Shown here: piece by piece, positions 6,642 to 12,808 of the stretch
Position numbering within the stretch: the first letter of the stretch is position 1
Layout of the letters: the number at the start of each line of letters is the position of its first letter
Source: JBBSDV01 sp038240335
Lineage (GTDB): Bacteria; Chloroflexota; Dehalococcoidia; DSTF01; JACRBR01
NCBI GenBank assembly: GCA_038240335.1
Contig: JBBSDV010000082.1
Location: 1 to 13,704 of the forward strand
Direction of reading: 5' to 3'
DNA length: 13,704 nucleotides
The notes under the pieces: model-generated
Seen by the model: the letters and a program-made list of their open reading frames with translations, nothing else
What the model was told of the DNA's origin: nothing
The model's database searches: none
Position numbers and translations under genes: made by a program

Positions 6642-8037
6642 GGTTCCGTCATCGATCCGCCTCACACTGATCATTCTGCTCGCCCTCGCACTCCGTGTCG
6701 GCTGGCTCGCGCGCACCGACACGGAGCCTCCGCCGCTGTCGGATCCGCAGTACTACCAGGCGACGGCGACGAACCTCGCGGCAGGCCGCGGCTACAGCGT
6801 CGCTGTGCGGGAGCCGTCGACGCCAGGCGTCGAGTGGGGCTTCGTCGCCGAGCCTGATAGCGAAGCCACTGCGTTCTGGTCGCCCGGATACCCGTTCGTG
6901 CTGGCGCCGCTTTACACACTCTTCGGGCCGGACGATCGCATAGCCAAAGGTGCGAACGCGGTTGCCGGCGCGCTCACAGTGATCCCGATCTTTTTCGTCG
7001 GCCGGTGCGTAGGGCGACGGAGAACGACCACGATGTTAGCTTCGAACTCCAACGACGGCGTCGGTCTCCTCGCGGCGTTCCTGTTCGGCGTCGCGCCGTC
7101 GCTCGTGTTCTGGACGGCATCGCTGTTCAGCGAGTCGCTGTTCACGCTCGGCATAGCCGTGACGCTCGCCACCGCGCTGTGGGCGGCCGAGCGCAGATCA
7201 CTGCCGGCGTACTTCGTCGTCGGAATCATGCTCGCGGCGACGGCGTTGGTGCGCGCGCAGGGGCTGCTCTTCGCGGTGCCGGTCGTTGTGCTGCTTTGGC
7301 CGCCCAATGCAATGGGGACACCGGACGCGGCGTCTGATGCGACGTTAGATGGCGATGCCGCGCGGCGTCGCGCATGGCCTCGCGGAGCTTTGGAGACGAC
7401 CGTGCGCATTGCGGTGCCACTGCTCGCCGGTATGGCGCTGCTGATTGCGCCGTGGGCCATCCGCAACGAGATCGCGATGGGCGCGCCGTCGCTCATCAAT
7501 GACAGCGCCGGGTACAATTTGCGGCTCGCCCACGCGTCCTACGCGAAGGGCACGTCGACGCCACCGCGCGACCTGTGGGATGAGCGTCCGGGCATTTCGT
7601 TCCGCGAGCGCGAGCTGTTTTGGCAGGATGTGGGAACACATCGCGCGCTTGACTATGCCCGGGACCATCCCGGCCGAGAGATGCAGCTTGCCGCGCTGCG
7701 CGTGGGGTGGCTGCTGCGCTCCGACGCGGAGCCGGCGATTCGCTGGTCCGAATCGCTCGGGGCGACGCCTCTCGGCGCCGACCGCGACGCATGGGTGCTC
7801 ATCGGCGATGTGTACTGGTATGGCCTCCTCGCGGTCGCGGCTGTCTCGCTGTTCGTCATCCGGCGGAACCGGACGTGGCTGGCGCTCTGGTCCGCCATCG
7901 GCGTGTGGCTAACGCTGCACCTCGTCTTCGCCGGCGAGCCGCGCTATCACGTGCCGCTCGTGCCGGCACTCGTCGTGCTCGCCGCCGCGACGATCGTCGA
8001 GGCGCTGGACGCGCGAAGCGATCGCGCCACGGCGTAA
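6640..8037 (+). CDS. GT-C membrane glycosyltransferase (PMT/ArnT-like); start unresolved
   Basis: This is a polytopic membrane protein of the GT39/ArnT/PMT superfamily, which moves a sugar from a polyprenyl-phosphate carrier to an extracytoplasmic acceptor. Family marks: first TM 'LTLIILLALALRVGW'; loop Asp in 'LSDPQYYQATATNLAAGRGYS'; 'WSPGYPFVLAPLYTLFG'; and a C-terminal 'GEPRYHVPLVPALVVLAA'. About 460 aa with some nine TM segments fits small members. No ATG, GTG or TTG lies in frame between the upstream stop and the first TM. The natural start, GTG at 6638-6640 overlapping the TGA of the lipoprotein gene, opens a different frame that stops after ten codons at 6668-6670. A one-base deletion near 6641-6660 (real or sequencing) would reconcile this. 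The start given is only the first in-frame codon past the overlap. In-frame starts further upstream (GTG 6361, TTG 6520) would lie deep inside the preceding gene. Substrate unknown. Confidence 0.75.
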   Translation, partial: EVPSSIRLTLIILLALALRVGWLARTDTEPPPLSDPQYYQATATNLAAGRGYSVAVREPSTPGVEWGFVAEPDSEATAFWSPGYPFVLAPLYTLFGPDDRIAKGANAVAGALTVIPIFFVGRCVGRRRTTTMLASNSNDGVGLLAAFLFGVAPSLVFWTASLFSESLFTLGIAVTLATALWAAERRSLPAYFVVGIMLAATALVRAQGLLFAVPVVVLLWPPNAMGTPDAASDATLDGDAARRRAWPRGALETTVRIAVPLLAGMALLIAPWAIRNEIAMGAPSLINDSAGYNLRLAHASYAKGTSTPPRDLWDERPGISFRERELFWQDVGTHRALDYARDHPGREMQLAALRVGWLLRSDAEPAIRWSESLGATPLGADRDAWVLIGDVYWYGLLAVAAVSLFVIRRNRTWLALWSAIGVWLTLHLVFAGEPRYHVPLVPALVVLAAATIVEALDARSDRATA

Positions 8038-8059
8038 TGTCGCAGCGAGGCTGGTGACT

Positions 8060-8075
8060 CGAGACGGAGGTCTCG
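8060..8075. terminator. hairpin between convergent genes (possible bidirectional terminator)
   Basis: CGAGAC (8060-8065) pairs perfectly with GTCTCG (8070-8075) around a GGAG tetraloop, 22 bases past the stop of the GT-C gene, in the 198-base gap before the convergent pirin gene. The following bases (TTCACGC) are only weakly T-rich. The rest of the gap, 8076-8235, shows no recognisable gene or repeat. Confidence 0.35.
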
Positions 8076-8235
8076 TTCACGCGTGCCGGTCAAAATCCAC
8101 CATGCCGCGTCCAGCCAAGCATGTTCAGCGCAGCTAGCCCGTGGACGTGCTGCTCGATCCGTAATCAGGCGAGCTCGTCGCCCGGAAGCATGATTGGTGC
8201 CTGGCGGCCACACGTCACGGCGTGCGCCGCCGCCG

Positions 8236-8955
8236 TTAACGCATCTCCCAGATCAGCACCTCGGCGCCGGCGGTCGCATCGGCGACAAGCACGGGCGCAC
8301 CGGCGGCCGTCAGCCGCGCCGCATCGCCCTGACCAAGCGACTCGCCATCAAGGCTCGCAGCGCCGCGGGCGACGTAGACGTGCGCGAAGTGCGCGTCCGG
8401 CACGAGCGCCGTCGCGCCCGGAGCGAGCTTGCCCGCCCAGAGCACCGCCCCCTCCTGCCGAATCTTGATCGCCGCATTGTGACCGCGACCAGAGGCAATC
8501 GGCACGAGTCCGCCACCGCCGACTTCGCTGCTGACGTCGAGTTGTTCGTAACTGGCGTCGACCGACTCCGTGTCGGGCAGCACCCACATCTGCACGAGAC
8601 GCACATCCTTCTCGCCGCTGTTATTCATCTCCGAGTGCCATATGCCGCGGCCGGCGCTCATTCGTTGCGCAAGTCCGGGGTAGATGATGCCGCTGTGGCC
8701 CGTCGTGTCCTTGTGCTCGAGCTCCCCTTCTAGCACCCACGTGACGATCTCCATGTCCCGGTGCGGGTGCGTATCGAATCCGGTGCCTGCGCGGAACACG
8801 TCGTCGTTGCTGACGAGCAGCATCCCGTGATGCGTGTTCGCCGGATCGTAGTGGCCGCCGAAGCTGAACGAGTGCTGGGAGTTCAGCCAGTAGGTGCTCG
8901 TGTTCATCCGCTCGCCGGCCCGCCGGATGTCGATTGTTCGCTGCTCGCGCGCCAT
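8236..8955 (-). CDS. pirin family cupin protein
   Basis: Pirins are double-cupin metalloproteins; some show quercetin 2,3-dioxygenase activity, others act as redox-related partners of enzymes or transcription factors. With the start at 8955 the protein is 239 aa, the length of the short bacterial YhaK/YhhW-like type. The N-terminal cupin carries all four metal ligands: His63 and His65 in 'THPHRDMEIVTWVLEGELEHKD', and His107 and Glu109 in 'GIWHSEMNN'. The second, metal-free cupin is the C-terminal half. I choose the ATG at 8955 because GGGAG lies 6 bases upstream. The ATG at 8961 is too close to it, and the ATG at 8994 falls inside the operator. The gene is divergent from marR and carries a strong promoter with two operator palindromes, so repression by that MarR is the natural reading. 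The exact substrate is unknown. Confidence 0.93.
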   Translation of the reverse strand: MAREQRTIDIRRAGERMNTSTYWLNSQHSFSFGGHYDPANTHHGMLLVSNDDVFRAGTGFDTHPHRDMEIVTWVLEGELEHKDTTGHSGIIYPGLAQRMSAGRGIWHSEMNNSGEKDVRLVQMWVLPDTESVDASYEQLDVSSEVGGGGLVPIASGRGHNAAIKIRQEGAVLWAGKLAPGATALVPDAHFAHVYVARGAASLDGESLGQGDAARLTAAGAPVLVADATAGAEVLIWEMR

Positions 8956-8979
8956 GGTCATCTCCCGCTCTCCCCACAG

Positions 8980-8997
8980 TAGTTGCGTGTGCAACTA
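8980..8997. promoter_or_regulatory. MarR-type operator 1 (perfect palindrome)
   Basis: TAGTTGC-GTGT-GCAACTA is a perfect inverted repeat with 7-bp arms and a 4-bp centre, the size MarR dimers bind. It lies at the transcription start of the pirin promoter and touches its -10. Binding here would block the pirin promoter. The adjacent divergent marR gene is the likely regulator. Confidence 0.75.
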
Positions 8998-9025
8998 GTA
9001 TAGCATCGTCTTGTTGCCAGCGCAA
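8997..9025 (-). promoter_or_regulatory. promoter of the pirin gene
   Basis: On the minus strand TTGCGC (9025-9020) and TATACT (9002-8997) are separated by exactly 17 bp. The -10 is preceded by TGC, an extended -10. Both elements overlap the two operator palindromes, so the promoter should be repressible. Confidence 0.65.
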
Positions 9026-9028
9026 CTA
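9011..9028. promoter_or_regulatory. MarR-type operator 2 (imperfect palindrome)
   Basis: TTGTTGC-CAGC-GCAACTA repeats the operator 1 pattern with one arm mismatched at its outer end (GTTGC/GCAAC core intact). It overlaps the -35 of the pirin promoter. Its centre is 31 bp, about three helical turns, from that of operator 1, so two dimers could sit on the same DNA face. Confidence 0.65.
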
Positions 9029-9049
9029 CCGTCGGCCGGCAAGACATCC

Positions 9050-9055
9050 TACACT
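9050..9055 (+). promoter_or_regulatory. candidate -10 for marR giving a leaderless transcript
   Basis: TACACT ends 5 bases before ATG at 9060 and 8 before ATG at 9063. A start site about 7 bases after the box would fall on the start codon. No Shine-Dalgarno is visible before either ATG, which fits leaderless translation. No good -35 is seen. Confidence 0.35.
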
Positions 9056-9059
9056 GCGG

Positions 9060-9512
9060 ATGATGACGAGAACGGATGACGATCGCCTCCGTGTCTGGCG
9101 CGGCTTCCTCGAAGCCCATGCCAGTATCACCGAGCGGCTCGACGAGGAGCTGCGCGCGGAGCGGGGCTTGCCGCTTACCTGGTACGACGTGCTGGTTAAC
9201 CTCGGGGAAGCGGACGGCGGCCGCCTGCGGATGCGCGAGCTCGCCGATGCGGTGCTGTTCAGTCGCAGCGGGCTGACCCGACTCGTCGAGCGGATGCAGA
9301 AGGCGGGCCTCGTCGCCCGCGAGGCGTGCGTCGACGATGCGCGAGGCACCTTCGCTGTCCTCACGACCTCGGGCCGCCGGATGCTTCGTCGCGCCGCGCC
9401 GATCCATCTCCGGGGCATCGACGAGGAATTCTCGAGCCGCCTCTCCGACGGAGATGTGCGCGCACTCGGCGTCGCCATCGGCAAGCTCCTCCGCGCACCG
9501 GATGCGACGTAG
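9060..9512 (+). CDS. MarR family transcriptional regulator
   Basis: A 150-aa winged-helix repressor of the MarR family, which binds DNA as a dimer and is released by small phenolic or oxidising ligands. Visible parts: N-terminal dimerisation helix; 'LTWYDVLVNLGEADGGRLRM', the first DNA-domain helices; the recognition helix 'SRSGLTRLVERMQKAGLV' at about 68-85; the wing with 'DDARGTFAVLT' (Asp93/Arg95 of the family DxR motif); and a C-terminal dimerisation helix. Cys90 in the wing is the only cysteine; whether it senses redox is unknown. Two adjacent ATGs at 9060 and 9063 are equally plausible starts, with no Shine-Dalgarno before either. The gene is divergent from pirin, with two inverted-repeat operators between them, so the protein likely represses pirin and perhaps itself. 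Confidence 0.9.
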   Translation: MMTRTDDDRLRVWRGFLEAHASITERLDEELRAERGLPLTWYDVLVNLGEADGGRLRMRELADAVLFSRSGLTRLVERMQKAGLVAREACVDDARGTFAVLTTSGRRMLRRAAPIHLRGIDEEFSSRLSDGDVRALGVAIGKLLRAPDAT

Positions 9513-9623
9513 CGCTCACCCCGGACGTGCGCTCCCATTCGCCCACTCGTGCTGGCGTGTCAATCGCCGCTCCGCATCGAGGATGGCTGCTTGGCTCCGT
9601 TCGCTTTGATACCCTTTGCCGAG

Positions 9624-9989
9624 ATGGAAGATACACACTCGTGCAAGGCGCTGGTAATTCACTGTATCGACTATCGTTTTGTTGAAATGCAGGCGGAGTT
9701 TCTTTCAACACAGGGATACAAAGATCAATATGATCTCTTGACTGTGCCGGGATCGTCGAAAAATCTGCACAGCGTCGAAGAGTGGGTGGCCCTGGCGATT
9801 AAACTCCATGACCCGAGAGAGATTTTGATTTTTGACCACGAGGAGTGTGGTGGATACGGAGCAGACAATTCGATTGAAACTCACCGAATGCACCTTAACC
9901 AAGCTAAGAACGATTTAGCTCAAAAATATCCAGACGTGAAAATTGAAACGTTCATCGCTACGTTCGACGGCGTCAAGGAAATAAGTTAG
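9624..9989 (+). CDS. small beta-carbonic-anhydrase-like protein in an AT-richer island
   Basis: The 121-aa product carries the beta-carbonic-anhydrase zinc pattern: Cys14-x-Asp16-x-Arg18 in 'HCIDYRF', then His72-x-x-Cys75 in 'DHEECGGYG', with 'LTVPGSSKNL' between. Cys14, His72 and Cys75 would bind zinc, and the Asp16/Arg18 dyad is the usual gate. It is much shorter than classical beta-CAs (about 200 aa) and closer to compact 'putative carbonic anhydrase' families, so CO2 hydration is likely but unproven. I take ATG 9624, since the in-frame extension from 9549 is GC-rich and unlike the family. GC content in sampled stretches is near 42-47 percent, far below both neighbours, with an abrupt rise just after the stop, so recent transfer is likely. 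The Shine-Dalgarno is weak. Nothing next to it suggests a metabolic partner. Confidence 0.8.
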   Translation: MEDTHSCKALVIHCIDYRFVEMQAEFLSTQGYKDQYDLLTVPGSSKNLHSVEEWVALAIKLHDPREILIFDHEECGGYGADNSIETHRMHLNQAKNDLAQKYPDVKIETFIATFDGVKEIS

Positions 9990-10095
9990 CGCCCGGAAGC
10001 GACTTTTTCTTCGGAACTTCCTAGGCGGGAAAGTTGCCTCCCGTCCGATACGATAAGGCCGTCATGAGATCCGGACGCGGCGAACGGACATCTGT

Positions 10096-10128
10096 GTGAG
10101 CACCACCATCGAGACACTGTACGTGTGA
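10096..10128 (+). other. possible 10-codon upstream ORF overlapping the GT-C start
   Basis: GTG at 10096 opens a ten-codon frame (VSTTIETLYV) whose TGA (10126-10128) overlaps the GTG start of the big glycosyltransferase at 10125 as GTGTGA. Such overlaps can couple translation. There is no clear Shine-Dalgarno before it, so it may be chance. The wider gap 9990-10124 holds only weak inverted repeats (for example CGGGA/TCCCG near 10026-10043) and no other gene. Confidence 0.15.
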
Positions 10129-12758
10129 CCGCCTTGCGCAGCACGTTCACAATAATTCGTAGCGATCGCGGCGCCCAGGCCGCGCTCGCGCTCTTTGTGG
10201 CGATCAACTTCGCGCTCCTCGCCTGCTACTTCTGGAGCGACGGCGGCCAATCGACGCACCTCCGTGTCGAGGCGCGCGGCGATCAGTTCACCGTGATCGT
10301 CGATGGCCGCTCGCAGTCGCAGCAGCAGATCGCAGATGCCGCGCCCACTGGCGGAATCGTACTCACGTTGTTCGACACACAGCAGTTGCCGAGCCTGCCG
10401 TCGCCGCGCGGGATCGACTCGATCTCCGTCACGGACCTCGATTCAGGCGCACAGCTATTCGGCGATGACTTCTCGGCGCCGCCGGCCGCGCCGTGGGAAG
10501 TGTCCCCCGGCGCCTTCTTCGTCAAGGATGGGATGCTGCGCGCACGCGGGCCCGGTTCGCTCGCGCTGCGCGATCCTGCCTGGCGGAACTACGCCGTCGA
10601 CGTGACCTACCGGAATGTGCAGAGCGCCGCTGTCGTCGTCCGCTCGACGGGCGGGCAGCAGGGCGTCGTCACGACGCTGCGACCGCTCTGGTGGAACGAC
10701 GACGACAGCAAGACGCTCTCCGTCGGCCTCGGCGATCCGACCAGGCACGCTGGCAACGGCATCAACGTGCGCTTGAGCCGCGACGAGACACTCAAGTCGC
10801 TGACGGCGATGCTGCTGCATCCATATCCGTACATCGCGCTGCTTCTCGTCGTCGCATTGCTGCTCGTCGCTGCGCTCCAGTTCGTGCCGCAAGCGAACAT
10901 GCAGGCGGTCGAGGCGTCGATGCCGTCGTTCCCGCTTGCGTGGGCTGCGGCCGCCGTGGCCGTAGTCATGTTTCTCGTGTCGCTGTATTTCAACTTCGCA
11001 GATCGCTCGCACATCCCCTACGTGCCCGACGCCGTCGCCTACATTTTCCAGGCGCGGCTGCTCGCGGGCGGCCACGTGCATGCGCCGCCACCGCCGGTCT
11101 TCGGCGCCTTCGACTTCTTCTCGCCGTCGCCGATCGTCCTGACGCCGGGCCGCTGGGCAAGCCAGTATCCGTTCGGTCACCCGCTGATGCTGGCGATCGG
11201 CGTGCGCATCGGCGCCATCTGGGTGATCCCGCCGATCCTCGCGAGCGCGAGCGTGGCGATGCTGTTCGTCGTCGGGCGGCGGATGTTCAACCAGCGCGTC
11301 GGATTGCTCGCCGCGATCTTCCTCGCCACGTCGCCATTTTTCATCATGAACGCGAACGACTTCATGTCGCACAACACGGCGGCCTTCTATTTGCTCGGCT
11401 GTCTCGTGTTTTTGACGATGCGCGAACGTCGGCCGCTGCTGTACGGCGCGCTGGCCGGCCTTGCCTTCGGGTTGCTCCTCAACACCCGGCCGCTCTCGGC
11501 AATCGCCCTCGTCCCCGCGTTCGGGGCACTGCTCCTCGCTCCGCTCGTCGCTGCGGACTCGAGGCGCAGGGGCGCGATCGAGATCGCTGGTTTCGTCGCG
11601 GGCGGCCTCGTGATGGTCGGCGCATACATGCTCTACAACTACGGCACCACCGGCGACGCGCTCCGCACCGGCTACCAGGCGACCGGCGTCTCGTTCTTCA
11701 CGCCGAGCGCCTTCCCGGCTGCGCCGAACACGGGCGGCGTATCGCAGTCGCTCGGCGTCGGCGGCCAGCACAACAGCCTCCTCGGACTCCAGAGCGAGCG
11801 TGTCCAGGCCGCCCTCCTGCTGCTCGTGCTCGACGGGTGGCCGACCTACATCGGCCTCGGCTTCGTGCTGCTACCGTTCATCCTCGCGACCCGCCGGCTA
11901 TGGGATTGGTTCCTGCTCGCGTCGGCGCTGTCTGTCATGGGGATCTGGGTGCTGTATGAGGGCGCGGGCGTCATGTATGGGCCGCGCTACTGGTACGAGG
12001 CGATGCCGTTCCTTCTCCTGCTCGCTGCCCGTGGCGCCGATCGCGCCGCCGACCTCCTCGCTGCCGGCGCGGGGCTACTCCGCACCATCGTCGCGGGTGA
12101 GACAAAGCCAACGGCATCGTCCACGACGCCGTTGTCGCATCAGGCGTCAGCGGCCCCGCGCGCGCCCGCCGCAATGAACAACGACACTGCCGCGCTCGCG
12201 GTGGCAAGTTCGCCAGCGGATCGGCATCGAACGGCGACCGATCGGATCGGGCCACCGCTGTGGGCGTCGCGGCTCGTCGTCTTCTCGTTCGTTGCGGCGC
12301 TCGTCGGGAGCAGCGTCTGGGGCTGGCTCCTCAGCAATCGAGCGACGTGGAAAGCCGACTTTGTGCCGAGCACCGCACAGGCGATGTGCTGCGTGCTCGG
12401 CATCGATGACCGCATCCCCGAGCTCGTTGAGGCGCAGCATCTGAACAACGCGCTTGTGCTCGTGGAGCCCTGCTCGACCTTCATCTGCTACGGCAGCGTG
12501 TTCTGGCGGAACGCACCGACGCTCGACGGCGACATCGTCTACGTCAAAGACATCGCGGCGCTGCGCGATCAAATTGTCGCCGCGTTCCCCGGACGCGCCG
12601 TGTACGTCGCGAAGTACACGCGCCCGTCGCTGCAGCCCTACCAGCCGGCAGCGCCGCGGTTGCCACCGCTCTCGGCCACATCGATCGCAGCGGCGACAAG
12701 CAGTGCCGCCGCAGCGACTACGGCAGCCGCGACGAGCACGACGATCGCGACGCCCTAA
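10125..12758 (+). CDS. large GT-C glycosyltransferase with N-terminal extracytoplasmic beta-sandwich domain
   Basis: This 877-aa multi-TM protein looks like a lipid-linked-sugar transferase of the PMT/ArnT superfamily. One N-terminal TM (about 18-37) is followed by roughly 190 residues outside the membrane. The part from about 110 ('DDFSAPPAAPWEV', 'FFVKDGMLRARGPGSLAL', 'WRNYAVDVTYRNVQSAAVVVRST') has the look of a concanavalin/jelly-roll fold, as in LamG or DUF1080 domains. The GT-C core begins at TM2 (about 236). Its catalytic-loop Asp302 lies in 'YVPDAVAYIFQARLL', followed by 'WASQYPFGHPLMLAIG' and a late 'GPRYWYEAMPFLLLLAARG' at 619-637. A Pro/Ala/Ser-rich insert (about 655-720) precedes the last TM, and the C-terminus is a low-complexity Ala/Thr/Ser tail from about 835. 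GTG 10125 is the start, the only candidate near the first TM, with no clear Shine-Dalgarno. Sugar and acceptor are unknown. Confidence 0.85.
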   Translation: MTALRSTFTIIRSDRGAQAALALFVAINFALLACYFWSDGGQSTHLRVEARGDQFTVIVDGRSQSQQQIADAAPTGGIVLTLFDTQQLPSLPSPRGIDSISVTDLDSGAQLFGDDFSAPPAAPWEVSPGAFFVKDGMLRARGPGSLALRDPAWRNYAVDVTYRNVQSAAVVVRSTGGQQGVVTTLRPLWWNDDDSKTLSVGLGDPTRHAGNGINVRLSRDETLKSLTAMLLHPYPYIALLLVVALLLVAALQFVPQANMQAVEASMPSFPLAWAAAAVAVVMFLVSLYFNFADRSHIPYVPDAVAYIFQARLLAGGHVHAPPPPVFGAFDFFSPSPIVLTPGRWASQYPFGHPLMLAIGVRIGAIWVIPPILASASVAMLFVVGRRMFNQRVGLLAAIFLATSPFFIMNANDFMSHNTAAFYLLGCLVFLTMRERRPLLYGALAGLAFGLLLNTRPLSAIALVPAFGALLLAPLVAADSRRRGAIEIAGFVAGGLVMVGAYMLYNYGTTGDALRTGYQATGVSFFTPSAFPAAPNTGGVSQSLGVGGQHNSLLGLQSERVQAALLLLVLDGWPTYIGLGFVLLPFILATRRLWDWFLLASALSVMGIWVLYEGAGVMYGPRYWYEAMPFLLLLAARGADRAADLLAAGAGLLRTIVAGETKPTASSTTPLSHQASAAPRAPAAMNNDTAALAVASSPADRHRTATDRIGPPLWASRLVVFSFVAALVGSSVWGWLLSNRATWKADFVPSTAQAMCCVLGIDDRIPELVEAQHLNNALVLVEPCSTFICYGSVFWRNAPTLDGDIVYVKDIAALRDQIVAAFPGRAVYVAKYTRPSLQPYQPAAPRLPPLSATSIAAATSSAAAATTAAATSTTIATP

Positions 12759-12808
12759 AGCTGCCCGGACCTGAGGCACCGGCGTTGCAACGGCGGCCTC
12801 GCGTTCGA

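Noticed and set aside
8090..8230. Possible remnant gene between the GT-C and pirin genes
   Set aside because: All six frames are short and show no recognisable motif.
9989..10060. Possible terminator after the carbonic-anhydrase-like gene
   Set aside because: The T run lies inside the loop of the weak CCGGAAG/CTTCGG pairing, not after a stem, and the other inverted repeat (CGGGA/TCCCG) is short and lacks a T tail.
12784..12793. Palindrome CGTTGCAACG between convergent genes, with GTTGC/GCAAC like the MarR operators
   Set aside because: It lacks the 4-bp centre of the operators and lies between two gene ends, far from a promoter; the stem does not extend and has no T tract, so it is neither operator nor convincing terminator.
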